From Zychaea mexicana (lineage: Eukaryota > Mucoromycota > Mucoromycetes > Mucorales > Lichtheimiaceae), in NCBI RefSeq assembly GCF_025766255.1, contig NW_026516839.1:1-64000 (forward strand): 64,000 nucleotides of DNA, written 5' to 3'. Within the stretch, counting starts at the first letter, position 1. Each line of letters begins with the position of its first letter. The position numbers and the translations under genes are program-made. Shown piece after piece: positions 1 to 12,238 of this stretch. The notes beneath the pieces were generated by a model. That model was not told where the DNA came from. It saw nothing but the letters and a program-made list of their open reading frames with translations, and searched no databases.

Positions 1-1
1 T

Positions 2-1567
2 AAACGCGAATTACTTATGGGCATCTTCGAAGCTGGTTTCGAACGCCCTTCACCAATCCAAGAAGAATCAATTCCTATTGCACTGACGGGTCGAGACATT
101 TTAGCTCGAGCCAAGAACGGCACCGGCAAAACCGCCGCATTCGTCATTCCCACTCTGGAGAAAGTCAACACGAAAAAGAGCAAAATCCAAGCTCTGATTT
201 TGGTGCCCACTCGTGAGTTGGCTTTACAGACATCACAAGTATGCAAGACGCTAGGCAAACATTTGGGCGTCCAGGTTATGGTGACCACCGGTGGTACGAC
301 ACTGAAGGATGATATTATGCGTTTGGATGAGACAGTGCACATTGTCGTAGGCACACCAGGTCGTATTCTGGATCTGGCCAGTAAAGCCGTGGCAGATTTT
401 TCAGAAGCCTCCACGTTTGTGATGGATGAGGCCGACAAGTTACTGTCGCCCGAGTTCACCCCCGTCATCGAACAATTGATCCAGCAGTTTCCCAACGACC
501 GACAGATCATGCTGTTTTCCGCCACTTTCCCCATGGTCGTTAAGACCTTCCGCGAAAAGCATCTAGTCAAGCCTTATGAAATTAATCTGATGGACGACCT
601 CACCCTCAAGGGTGTCACGCAGTTTTATGCCTATGTCGAAGAAAAGCAAAAAGTCCATTGTCTGAATACACTCTTTTCAAAGGTACGCTCTAGAAGGTTA
701 CGAGAGGGAAGGGTAAGATCTAGCAGAGGATCTTTTACTTATTCGAGCACTGCGTTTCTTTTTTTTTTCCAGCTCCAAATCAATCAATCTATCATCTTCT
801 GTAACTCGACCAACCGTGTGGAATTGCTGGCCAAGAAAATTACTGAGCTGGGTTATTCGTGCTTCTACTCACACGCAAGAATGCTTCAAAGCAACCGTAA
901 CCGTGTATTCCATGACTTTAGAAGCGGCGTATGTCGAAACTTGGTTTGCTCAGGTATGCATTATTGATAGGGATGGTGTTGATGATGTGGGAAACTCGGT
1001 GGGTTTGATCCCATAGGAGAACTAGGACTGATCGAGGTGTCTTTATGTGATATAGATCTTTTGACGCGTGGTATCGATATCCAAGCTGTAAACGTTGTAA
1101 TCAACTTTGACTTTCCCAAGAACGCAGAAACGTATTTGCATCGTATTGGCCGCTCTGGTAGATATGGCCACCTTGGTTTGGCTATCAACCTTATCACCTA
1201 CGAGGACCGATTCAACCTGTACAAGATCGAACGTGAATTAGGCACCGAGATTGTTCCTATTCCTGCAGAAATTGATAAGCGTCTGTATGTGGCACCCAGT
1301 GCCCTTGAAGACGCCCAGCCGCAAAAGCCGGATGCAGAGGCGGCAGCAGCAACCTTGGCAAGTCAGCAGCAGCACAATAATGGCGATAGAAACCATCATC
1401 ATGCAAACGGTGGCGGCGGCGGCGGCAATAGGTATCGTGGCGGTTTCAACAGCAGAGGAGGGCCTCGAGGTGGAGCCAGTAACGGTAGAGGAGGCCATCA
1501 TCATCGTGGCGGCAACAACGGCCATCGACAGAACGGACCGCGCAGAAAGCCTGTCCCACTCCCCTAA
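2..1567 (+). CDS. DHH1: DEAD-box RNA helicase Dhh1/DDX6 (5'-truncated by window edge)
   Basis: Cytoplasmic ATP-dependent RNA helicase of the Dhh1/DDX6/Me31B family, a decapping activator and translational repressor of P-bodies. The visible exons are 2-682, 773-953 and 1056-1567 and join to 458 codons including the stop; the beginning lies left of the window. Motifs in order are the Q motif (GFERPSPIQ), motif I AKNGTGKT, Ia PTRELALQ, Ib TPGR, II DEAD, III SAT, IV IIFCNS, V TRGIDIQ and [13 protein letters not shown]. The linker and helicase residues match Dhh1 rather than eIF4A. The C-terminus is low complexity: a Gln/His segment, then Gly-rich RGG repeats ending in a basic Pro tail, suited to RNA binding or condensation. 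Both introns have GT-AG ends and are short (90 and 102 nt). Identification is certain; only the N-terminus is missing. Confidence 0.96.
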
Positions 1568-2293
1568 ACAACCAACCACCAAAGAAAGTACAAAAAGAAG
1601 AAAGAAGAAGTTACTGTTACTACTTGTCTCTCCCATTTTTAAATCGTGGCGTCAAGCTCACGATCCGTTTACTTACACAATCACCACCAGCCGACCACCC
1701 CTTTTCTTTTAAACATGTACATAATTCTTTCTTCTCTTTCCTTTTTTTTACAACTTATACGAAGCAAAACCTCTGCCCCACCCACTGTCCTTTTTCACTT
1801 TCCGTATATCTTTTGCCCAAACAGTTCTCACTTGCCCTTTCTTCTTTAAACACATCCTCTGTTCACTACACTTTCCTTTCTCACCAGACACCAGCATCGC
1901 TATCAGCATCAGCATCATCCACCATTTTCTCTCTTTTGTCACCAACAGACTCGCATACACAACCCTCGGAGAAGTTGCTATGGAAGACTATTATGAAGCC
2001 GGGAAGGGAGTGTTTTGTATACTCACTCACTGCTCCCCACCCCCCCCCCCGCTTCAGCTATTATAACTACTACCTTTTTGCCCGTCCCAATCCTATCTCA
2101 TCCATCCAACGTTCATTAGTGTTTCCCTTTTCTTTCCTTTCTTGTGGTTTTTTCTTTTTTTTTTCTTTTTTCAATGTTTTGTCGTGGTGTATCCAACACC
2201 ATGTTTTTTCAACCTTTTTTTTATTTTTATTTATTTTTTTCCACATTAAAAGAAGAAAAGGGCACACTGTCTTTTAAAATACAAAAAAAAAAC
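1568..2293. other. Intergenic pyrimidine-rich stretch between DHH1 and the HemW-like gene
   Basis: This holds the 3' flank of DHH1 and the 5' flank of the next gene. The + strand is strongly C/T-rich, with long T-rich tracts near 2150-2240 and an 11-base C run at 2040-2050. Several open frames cross it, but they are Ser/Phe/Leu-rich compositional artefacts. I see no gene here; the tracts are probably UTR and promoter sequence. Confidence 0.6.
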
Positions 2294-4787
2294 ATGGTTT
2301 TACGCCGTAGTCTTTTCTGTTCGCACTACTACAAAAGTAGCAGCACCAGCTGTTGGAGGAGGAGAACTTTTGCTACTAGCCATAACAACAAGATTACCAA
2401 AAAGAATGAGGCATTCTCCATCTACATTCACTGGCCTTACTGTGAGAGGTAAACCATTCAAGCCCATATTCAAATGGAAGAAGAAGATTAACAATCTATG
2501 TGCACCAAAAAAAAAAGTAAATGCACATATTGTAATTTCAACAAGTACGTCAATCCAAGCGATCCTCCTGTGGAACGACTGACGCGTGCCATGATACGTG
2601 AACTCGAGTTTTACCTATCCGAACCACGCTTTGGCGTCCTACATAATAAGCGTGTAACTTCGATCTATTTTGGTGGTGGCACGCCGAGTAAGCATCCTTT
2701 TTCATCCTGACACATCAATCAGGCACAACCTTAATTGATATGCATGACTTTTCGCTTCGATAAAATAGGCTTAGCAAAAGTAAGCAAACTTTGCACACCT
2801 GTCTATTACCACTTTCGTTGTTTTTACTACGCTGCTATGGCGTGGTGATAGCTTTTACTAACCTTCATAGCATTTGATATCATCAGCCTTCGACAATCTC
2901 ACGTATTCTACAAACTGTCAATCAACACATTTCTCTGGATAAGGATATTGAAATCACCTTGGAGGTACATACTAGCATCACATTTTTTATGTCTGCGTTA
3001 TCTCATGTGCTTACTACACGGCCTTGAGTGGGGGAGGGAAGAGCATTACTGTAGCTAACATCGATACGTTTGCTGTGGTTTCTACAGGCCAATCCAACGG
3101 TATGTTGTCAGATTAAGCATCAGTCAAGTCAATAATTATAAGAAAACTGACAAGCAGCAAACCCGGCACATACAAATCATTTAATTTACATAGTCATCCG
3201 AGTTGGCTCGATTGAGAGATTTTCGCGACGCTGGTATAAATCGGTTATCACTTGGCATCCAGTCTTTCAATGATGTCGACTTAAAACTTCTGGGTATATG
3301 CGGGCTTTCATTAGAAGGTGGACGAATAAAAATGAGTGACATTTAACGATTAAAACAACTTAGGGCGCGACCATTCCGCCTCTAGTGCCATCCGAACACT
3401 AGAAGAAGCAAAGAAACTTTTCCCCGAAGTTACTTTTGATATGATTTTTGCACGGCCACGGCAATCACTAGAAGGTACATACAATGAATCACATTTTTCT
3501 TTTGTATTGTACTTTTTTTCTAATATGCCCTGCGTACATGTTAGATTGGCAGCGCGAGTTGAAGGTTTGTTCTATCTCTTCATAAGGCGGTTGGTTGTAA
3601 AACACCGATATCAAACTCATCACAAATGTAAATTGTTTATTAGCAAACACTCGATCTAGCAGGAAATCACCTATCTATGTATCAGCTCTCTTTTGAACGC
3701 GGAACCCCGTATGTACAACATCTTTTGCTTCTACATATAGTTTTCATATCATAACATCAACATCGCTAACCATAGATGCGAAATCAATCCTTCCATACCC
3801 GATCTTGTTAGACTATGGAAATTTATGCGAAAAGGGCAAATAGGTTCTGTAGATCCAGAGCTTGCCGCTGACATGTATGAAGAAACAGTACGGGCTGCGA
3901 CCCACCATGGATTCACCCACTACGAGGTCTCGAGCTATGCCAAAAGTCGCGATGCAATAAGCGCGCACAATTTTTCATATTGGCAAGGCCTGGATTATAT
4001 CGGTAAACACAGCATGTCGCATAATATAATCCATAGTAGCTTTATGTGCACAAATACATAAGGGGAGGAAGAGCAGAAACTTATAAAGTCGCTGTTCCTT
4101 CTAATCAGGAATTGGACCTGGCGCACATGGGCGCCTTACGGATAATGTAACAAAGGAACGGATACGGACGTTTGGAGTATGCAACTTTCCCTTCTTCTCG
4201 CCTCTTTTTTTTGCATTGATAATGCCATATCGCTTATAACAAGCACAAAACCTTATTAGGAATTCCATCCGGATCGTTACATGGCACTTTGTGAATCAGA
4301 AGGCGAAGGGTAAAGCAATATATCTAGATAATGTATCAAATGTATCGTGAAAACCTCCAGGATATTAACTCTTGAATCTATAACATGATTTTAGTATCCG
4401 CAAATGGAGTCCTTTATCACCGCATGATTCTCTACAGGTAAAGAAAGAAAATCAACGATACAACTAATGAATTAAGATTGCTCAAAATACTATTACTAGG
4501 AACTGGTGGTGTTTGGACTTAGAACAAGGATGGGGATACCTCGGTATCGATATAAAAAGATGACGGGCCAAGACTTGGAGAATGTGATTGACCGAGAGTT
4601 TCTCGACATGTGCGTACGATCCAATTTCTTGATTGTGGATAACGATGACAGAAACAAGTCGGATATACTGCCATATATACCAAAGCACCTGGAACATGAA
4701 TGGGAACAAGGGGGCATTCGACCAACGGAACAAGGTTTAGAACGTATGGATTCTATATTACCCAAACTTTTACACCTGAAACAATAA
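2294..4787 (+). CDS. RSAD1: HemW/RSAD1-like radical SAM protein, mitochondrial (14 exons)
   Basis: Member of the coproporphyrinogen-III-oxidase-like radical SAM family (HemN/HemW; human RSAD1). HemW proteins act as heme chaperones rather than as true CPO enzymes. Assembled exons are 2294-2448, 2518-2687, 2769-2779, 2887-2964, 3088-3099, 3194-3293, 3364-3474, 3545-3564, 3644-3708, 3776-4002, 4109-4176, 4260-4309, 4395-4437 and 4500-4787, giving 465 aa in frame. The N-terminus (MVLRRSLF, Ser/Arg-rich) looks like a mitochondrial targeting peptide. The radical-SAM cluster motif C-x3-C-x2-C is seen as YCESKCTYCNF, split by intron 1, followed by GGGTPS, the EANPT strand, LSLGIQSF, HLSMYQLSFERGTP and the HemW C-terminal domain. 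Three exons are only 11, 12 and 20 nt long. Intron 1 has an unusual A-rich 3' end. Family call is strong; heme chaperone function is inferred from HemW biology. Confidence 0.92.
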
Positions 4788-5062
4788 AAGTCTGGAAAAA
4801 CAGACGCACTTTTGAGTCCATAAACAAATATATGCACGTGAGTGTATATTTTTTATTTTGAAACGACCAGATAATCCTCCTAATCGTTTATCAATGTAAT
4901 TTTGGAAATTAATGATACAGTCCACCTCGCTGCACAAAAGTAACTACTATTTACCATCGCCCTGATAGGCTTAAAACGGAAATAAATATTACATTGTTAT
5001 TTTAAGATTGTAGAGGGGAAGAAGAGGAAGTGATGATTTATGTTATGAGTAGTAATGTTTCT
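4788..5062. other. Convergent intergenic spacer
   Basis: Spacer between the 3' ends of the HemW-like gene (+) and ERO1 (-). It is AT-rich with no coding signal and presumably carries both polyadenylation regions. Confidence 0.6.
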
Positions 5063-7645
5063 TTAGGATGCAACTAGGTGACGATGGTTAACTACAGCGT
5101 CCAAAATTTTGTCCATAAAGGATGGTACGGGTATATCTAGTTTCTGTAGAGCAGCTTTGCTGTAGGCTATAGTGGGGATGATAATGCGTGATGAAAGTGT
5201 GATAATCTTCGACACGATGGATGGCGCCTAGTTATAATTATCGGATATTAGATGAAATAAAGTAAAAACATAGAATCATTTTCAAAGCAGTTATCAATAC
5301 CTCTGTTTGATTAACACGTTCATGGTAAAGCTGTCTAAATTTCTTTATAGCCTGTAAACTCTCGGAAAGACGGTTGAGCGTGTTGAAAAGTGCGACAATT
5401 TCTGAACGTTCCAGAAGACCGGGGTTTCGCTTTGGACTATAGGTGATTGTTCAAACATTCGTTCTTTTTTGAGTGACTAGCATAGCATAGCATACAAGCG
5501 GCATTTTCCAATGTCCACTTACTTGAGATTGTTTTCACCGTATGAGAAGAGTATTTTAAGTGCTGTGCCTAATCCAGTAGTCTGGATCTTGCCCCAAAGC
5601 CTGCATTTTTCGCATCCGACGCAATCCATAATACGAGATACGTTGCGGAAATGATCACGAAACTCTAGTTTCAATGACTTTATTGACAAGTTAGCACAGA
5701 TGTATAAACACATTTATTCAGTTGTTGCCTCTTTCTGTTCGTTTTCTGGGGCCAATCGTAAAAGAACTTACCCGAGCATCGGGACCTTGGAACATGGTCG
5801 TTTCATCAAACGTGGCGGGACACGCACGGGCGCTGTTGATCAAATCAAGTACATTCGCCTATTCATGTTATATGTAAGCGTTAGCTCACCTTTCACTACA
5901 AAATTGCCAACCACAAGTATTACCTTAATGCTCATATCATCTGCGCTATCGCCAGTACAGAAATTGTAATCTTCCAAATAGTTTCCCAACTTCGTTACAG
6001 CTCGCATGACCAGTGCATAGGTAAAGTAAATGTTTTGCAAACGCTCAGGATGCGATCCAATTCGATTAACGAAACAGTCGAGGTTGGGTCCCTAATAAGC
6101 ATTCTTTAGCTCCTGCACTTTGGTCAGTACTACTTTATATCACATTCAAGTAACCTACCCATTTGCCAGTAGCTTGGTTAAAGTACTCATCGCAAATATG
6201 GATTGATATGGACGAGTGTAGTCCTAAATTAAATAGTAAGGTATTATTAGCTGCTCTCACACATTTTCCACCATTCTTTCACTTGAGTGTAATGCAAAGG
6301 CTTACCTGAGATTAGACGATAATATACCCGCTTTTCCAGGCACACTTCTTCATTATCTCCGAATCCACCATCGGAATCTTCTGCCAAATCATTCAGCAAA
6401 CGCTCAAACTTCTCTTCGTCAGCAGGTACTTTAACAAATTCGTTGGTTGCCTGCGCAAGAGACGATGCTGCCTTGAGAGGATTATTGGATCGGCTGTTGT
6501 CTGGTTTAGGACCAGCATGCATTACATTGGTGCACGTTTCACATCCTTCCGTCATTCTGTCCACAATGTTGAAACAGTTTTCCTCGTAAATGGCTTTCCA
6601 TACTCTTCCCGAAGATTGTCCTGAATACCCCGTGAATCGCTCCGGATTATCAGTCAAGTCAACGTAAACGCCATCTACTCACAAGTCAATTTTGTGTAAG
6701 TCATTTATATATATCGATGACCACAAACATCGTCATTAAAAATACCGCTACGAGAATTATATTTTATGCATACCTGCATCGCTTTCATCTTCCACAAGAC
6801 AGAAATCTTGGTCCTTATATTGACAGGTCTCGAAAGGTTGGAATAGCTAACAAAGATGATATGAGCCTTATAATTACTGCATCGTCGTTCACTTTTTCAT
6901 TCCTTCCTTCCTTACCGATCCTTTCGGAGAAACTTGTACCGCACTCAACGCTGGCTGTCGCCATTCTTCAGGTAACGAAGACTATTAAGAGATGAGCAAT
7001 CAATCACCATAGCAACAGCAACAACAAAATAAGATTAGCCTAGCAACACTTTTTCTTTTTACCTCATCGGTTGTTTCAACCGAACAATCCCGATTCATGC
7101 ACAGACCATCGTCGTTCCAAAATGGACATTCACGCCACAAATTCAACTAGTATATCAAGTGGATTTGTCAGCAAAGCCTTTTTTCTGAAATCCTTATAGT
7201 CATGGTTACCTTGTAGAATCGAAAGAATTTGGTTTTCACAAGCGATTGAATTCGGTCAAATATATCTTGTTGGATATCCTCGACGCTTCGGTAATCACAA
7301 CACGTGTCTTTAATTTGCCCTTGGGGCTAATATAAAAAAAAATTCCGGGTGTCAGTATTCTCTTTCTCTTGCATTTACAGCTGCCATATTCAATAGTGTA
7401 GCATAACTACCCGAATTTTTTTAGTGACTTACGTTACAATAATCTTGCGATTCAGGTGCTTGTAAGACATTCTCAACAAACTCGATCGGTTCGGGATCTT
7501 GTAAAGGCGATTTTAGTTTGCTCGAGTCATCGACGATAGCAGAGTCACCACTGGCACTGCTGTAAGCAGGCTGCAATACTAATAACAGTAATGCAAATAA
7601 TAACAACATTAGTTGGGCCAGCCAACGCGATTTGGAATTGCTCAT
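5063..7645 (-). CDS. ERO1: ER oxidoreductin ERO1 (12 exons)
   Basis: FAD-dependent thiol oxidase of the ER lumen that reoxidises protein disulfide isomerase. Exons on the minus strand are 7433-7645, 7210-7326, 7063-7146, 6916-6981, 6774-6846, 6306-6674, 6159-6223, 5924-6091, 5772-5858, 5523-5677, 5301-5436 and 5063-5227; together they give 565 aa, the usual size. A signal peptide is evident ([17 protein letters not shown] before residue 30). The N-terminal shuttle cysteine pair lies in [12 protein letters not shown] (C-x4-C). The conserved core [25 protein letters not shown] and the active-site [12 protein letters not shown] (CxxCxxC) are present, followed by [10 protein letters not shown]. 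All introns read GT-AG. Several open frames on the + strand across 5700-6995 are shadows of these exons. Function is confident by motif. Confidence 0.96.
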
Positions 7646-8813
7646 GGCTGGTTGTTGGAGTGTGAAGAAAAAAAGGAAAGAGTAGACAAATAAATATTTG
7701 TGCACAAAAAAAAAGCTGAGGTGTTTATTCTGCAGGAATATAAATTGACAACGTGGCACAATGACAGTTAAACAGCCAATCATAAGGTGACTGTTGTCAT
7801 CATCTTCCAATCTTATTAAATAAAAAATCATGCCATTTCGTTTATTGCTATCAAGTAGCTATGAATTTATAAAGTCTAATTGAAAAAACTAGCAGCGTAA
7901 TCCACTGTTACATAGGCCATCATGTGCTGTTGGTAATAACGGAATATATGTGAAATTTGTCCGTTTGATTCGGGGTAAGTGCATGGATTACAAATCATTA
8001 TGAACACAACCATACCTTGCATAAACAGACACACACACGGATCCCGTGATGATCGCTAAGGATCAATTTCTAATACTTCACTGCCACGTCATTGGCTACA
8101 TCATAGCAGATTGCTTTTTCATATAAATCATCGCCGTATATTTTACCTACTCATATACATATCGAAAGCTCTCATACTCGTAGCAATAATTGTACTTATA
8201 CCGATCATTTCGATACTGGTACATATTCAAGCAAGACACTAAGATTGTTGGTATCATGGTGTTAGACCTTCTATATGTATGTTACGTCCCTTCTTTTCTT
8301 TTGTATTTTCAAAAAAAACGTTATCTCTATGATTGGAAAGTCGAATAAAATAGTACCAACGCACTCCCTCATCACAGTGAGTTTTGTATTAGCAAGCCGC
8401 CTTTGTGGGTTACGGTTGTCAATCAGGGGTACCTAGCAGCTGGCATTGATTATAAAAAAAATTATCGAATACTACTCCTATCGGAGGTGTTATGGTTGAC
8501 GAGCTATGGCACTCTGACAATGTACTACCAACATACTTTTGAGAGAATTTGATTTGGACATGTATAACTCGTCGGAAGCGATCCCTTCCAAATTATAAGA
8601 GTATGTTAGCAGTAAAAGAGCTTTAACATTAGAATGCATTACTGAATACCTCCTGCTAAAGAGGAATTGGGTTTGAAAAGAAGCATGCAGACCATGCATA
8701 TTGATGCAAACACCTCATATTAGACCTCCACGCGTTGCTCTCCTTTTCATCTTTACTACAAAGAGCGTACTAGTAGCAACCTGCCTCTTCCCTTTTTCTT
8801 TCAACATAAACAT
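7646..8813. other. Divergent promoter region ERO1 / MFS transporter
   Basis: About 1.2 kb between two divergent start codons. AT-rich, with no conserved protein fragment in any frame that I can recognise. It probably holds both promoters. A minus-strand frame at 8490-8699 shows no domain and is not called. Confidence 0.55.
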
Positions 8814-11800
8814 ATGATTAAAAAAGACGGAAAGAAGAGCGTCATCATCTCAAATGATATATCTAATAGCACATCATACGTCTCATCTTTCACTTGTGAC
8901 GACAGCTCGACACAGCAAAAGAACGATACTAATGAAACACGAATAATCAAGAGTACAAGCTGTGTAGTAGAACATTCGCCTGATTGTAATAATGTGCAAT
9001 ATAGTGTGGATTCGGCGGAAGCAGTTCCATCGACCTACCCACCAGTTACAATAACAGCACTGTCGAAATCACGTCGAGTCTTCATATTTTTTGGCTTGCA
9101 GATAGCTTTACTTTTGACAGCAATGGATCGGTAGTTGATTTCTTCATTATTTTTGTTCTTTGCTACTTGAAGATATATAGTATCATTACTGAAATATACT
9201 TCGCCACTCTACTTTACTACAGCATTATGGTTTCAACTGCCTTGCCCCAAATAGCATCCGAGTTTGGTGTTGCATCAATGTCAACTTGGGTGGCCACCAG
9301 GTACGAAAAAAAGGGACCAACAACAGAAGTAGCAGTAGAAGCAGTAATTGCAATGACGGGTCATTAGAAATTAATTAGTATATGTTTATTGAATATTGCT
9401 AATTCGTTAAACTTCTTCATTTGTGATCACTTGAAGCTATATTCTAACGAACACTGCATTCAGTAAGAATGAGGGGGTGCTAAGCGAGCTAGAATAAAAA
9501 GAAAGAGTGAAGAGAAAACTAAAATAACGCCCTCGCTCTTTCCCAAATGAACAGTGCCATTATGCACAAAGTTTTCCGACATATTTGGGCGCAAAGTAAT
9601 CATTCTTTCTGGGATTATCACGGTAATGCTAGGATCTCTTCTCGGTGGGCTATCACAGGTTTGTGTGTCGTCTTTATCTTATACCCAAGTTCAACATAAT
9701 ATATATGCTAATAGATTACCGCCTTGTCTTTCAGTCTTTTGGAATGCTTCTAGCTGGACGAGCTATTCAAGGGTTAGGCTGCGCAGGGGTGAGAAACTTA
9801 AGCATATATCCATTGTTATAATCTAGTACTCATGTACAGCACAAAACTTACTCACTCTTACATATAACTCAATCTAATTCTCATAGAATACTTCAATGGT
9901 AATTAACGACTTCTTTGCTGTTATACATGTATAATTCAATATGCCATGCACACAGCAAATGTGCTCAACAAACAAGTCATCGACATTTTTAAACAACAGA
10001 TCTATATGATAATCGCCGATATTGTACCTCTTCGCCAAAGAGGCTTGTACCAAAGGTTTGTAAACAGTGAGTTTGCTTGTTGTCACAGGAGGGATTATGA
10101 GTAATCAACCAAAAATATTATGCAGTGTCATCGATACAGTTTATGCCTTGTCGTACACTATCTCCCCGCTTCTTGGAGTAAGTACGTAGCTAAAGGAGCG
10201 ATTATATACTTGTAACTCTTATTTTGACGTATCATATTCACCTTTATTTCTATAGGGCGTATTCTCCCAATATCTGTCATGGCGATGGATCTTTTATATA
10301 AAGTAAGAATATTGTACCCACTTTTCTCGCCCTTACTAACCCCATGAGCACATAACCTTCCGTGATAAGCTAAGGGTCGAATAATTTCTCACTCGTGATA
10401 TGTAGTTTGCCACTAGGTGCTGTGAGTTTCACCGTGCTGACCTTTTTGCTAAAATTACCTACAAGCAGAAAAGGAAATTTCATTGATAAAGTAAAACGCA
10501 TTGACTTTGCTGGTATGTGTTATTGTATTGTTGTGGCTTCCTATTTTGAGCGCTGTATCATCAATAACAATCATCATCAGATATCGACAATTATAACACG
10601 TCTATTTTCCGTAACTATACTAGGAAGTATCATTCTTATGGCTTGTGTCGTCGTATTTTTAATTGCTTTAAATTTTGGTGGCAGGCTGTATCCATGGAAT
10701 TCTACACTCATAGTGGTAAAATTTGGTTTATTTGACAATGAAACAAGGACATGCATACAGTAAACGAAAGGTGATAAAATAGAGTCGATACTAACTTTTT
10801 TTCGGTATATGCGTATATCAATCACCGAAGCTTCTTCTTCTGACTTCCGGTATACTATTGCTGATCCTTCTGCTTGTCGAATCCAAATTTGCAAAAGAGC
10901 CTTTGATACCTATAAAACTATTATCGAACCGTTCACTTATCGGAAGCTTCACATCAAACGCAGTATTTGGAGGAGTTTATACATCAGCTTTATACTTCCT
11001 TCCTAACTATTTTCAAGTGGTGAAAGGTGATGAACCGATATGGGCTTCTTTTCGGATTTTGCCGCTATTGCTTGTCATTCCTGTAATTTCCATTACAGTA
11101 GGAATACTCATCTCGCGATTTGGAATTTACCGTTTCTTGTAAGTGAGGCAAGAGCTTCTTTCTATGCTGTATGAGCAGATGGATGATGGATTCCGAGTAA
11201 TCGTTCAACTGAAACAATTATATTTTTTTTGATAGTATTACGGGTAGTATGATCGTAATGGCTGTCGGGACTGGTTTGATAAGCACTTTTACAGTCGATA
11301 CACCTTGGAACGGTAAGTGCCTTAATTTCATTGTTGCAACACAGCACTAATACGATGTATTTTATAACGGCCAAATAGTGATTTACGGTTCGATTGCTAT
11401 CTTTGGTATAGGTAAGTCATATGTTTTTCCTCTATCTATATTTAGCTATTTTAAGCTATGTTTTTTTTACAAGTGGTGAGCATATACATAATGATGCCAT
11501 AATGTTTACAGGCGTAGCGCCCATGTTCAGCTCAATAATTATTTCCGTGCAAGCAGTTGTCCCACCTTCGGACGTAGGTAAGATGAGAGCGAGAGACATG
11601 ATTCGGCTGTAGCAAGTTATTATACGACCATCTTACTCATCTTATTATATCGGCTAATCTCAAACATCAAAGCAACCGCCACCGGTGTATCCTTTCTTCT
11701 TTTCGATGTCGGTGCAGCAGTTGGTGTAGCAATCACATACGCTGTACTCAATACAAAGTTAGATCAGATGCTGCCAAGTACCACAATACCGGCGGGGATG

Positions 11801-12092
11801 ATATCTGCAATCGTACAGGATCCAACGGCCATCCGCAGGATACTACCGCAACGATATCTCCAAACTGCATTGCGTATTTATGCATCATCGCTCCAAGAAG
11901 CATGGCATGTCTTGATTGCATTCCCGGCTATAGGTAATGTGAGGCTCTACATGAATGAGATCACTAGGGCCTAATAAAATGAGCTCTGTCTATTATCTAG
12001 GTTTCGTTGCATCCCTTCTTATAAAGCATTTCGTTTTACGGAAGCGATCAAATAATGATTGCGAGAAAGAAGATAACCCTCCCACTAACTGA
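8814..12092 (+). CDS. MFS transporter, DHA2-like drug:H+ antiporter type (16 exons)
   Basis: Major facilitator superfamily exporter of the plasma or vacuolar membrane. Exons assembled: 8814-9130, 9223-9300, 9437-9462, 9555-9658, 9735-9788, 10000-10055, 10126-10177, 10256-10302, 10406-10512, 10624-10715, 10831-11138, 11236-11312, 11379-11411, 11512-11577, 11673-11933 and 12001-12092, giving 589 aa. About 90 hydrophilic N-terminal residues precede the first helix. Then come LLTAMDRIMVSTALP, WVATSYILTNTAF, the MFS loop KFSDIFGRK, AGRAIQGLG, IIADIVPLRQRG, a motif-C region (YTISPLLGGVFS) and SWRWIFYINLPLG. This layout is typical of 14-helix fungal DHA2 transporters. The tail ends in a charged KRSNNDCEKEDN segment. 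Substrate cannot be read from sequence. An alternative small exon at 9887-9919 fits the frame but breaks family alignment, so I left it out. Confidence 0.88.
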
Positions 12093-12238
12093 TCAGAGCC
12101 CAGTTAAAATTCTGTAATAGTAACATTCTTCTTACATTACGCACATAATTACAAGGATAAAAAAAATTACCATAGTTTCACATAGAAAGAGGTTAACTGA
12201 AATCCTTTAAATCTAAAGCTTACGTAAAATAATACTAT

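Noticed and set aside
1238..1712. Frames opposite and beside the DHH1 Gly/Arg-rich tail
   Set aside because: Products of the GC-biased repeat in other frames; the DHH1 frame is supported by homology.
9887..9919. Extra 33-nt exon in the MFS transporter (NTSMVINDFFA)
   Set aside because: In phase and bounded by AG and GT, but it would insert 11 residues where family members run directly from the GLGCAG loop into the IIADIVPLRQRG loop.
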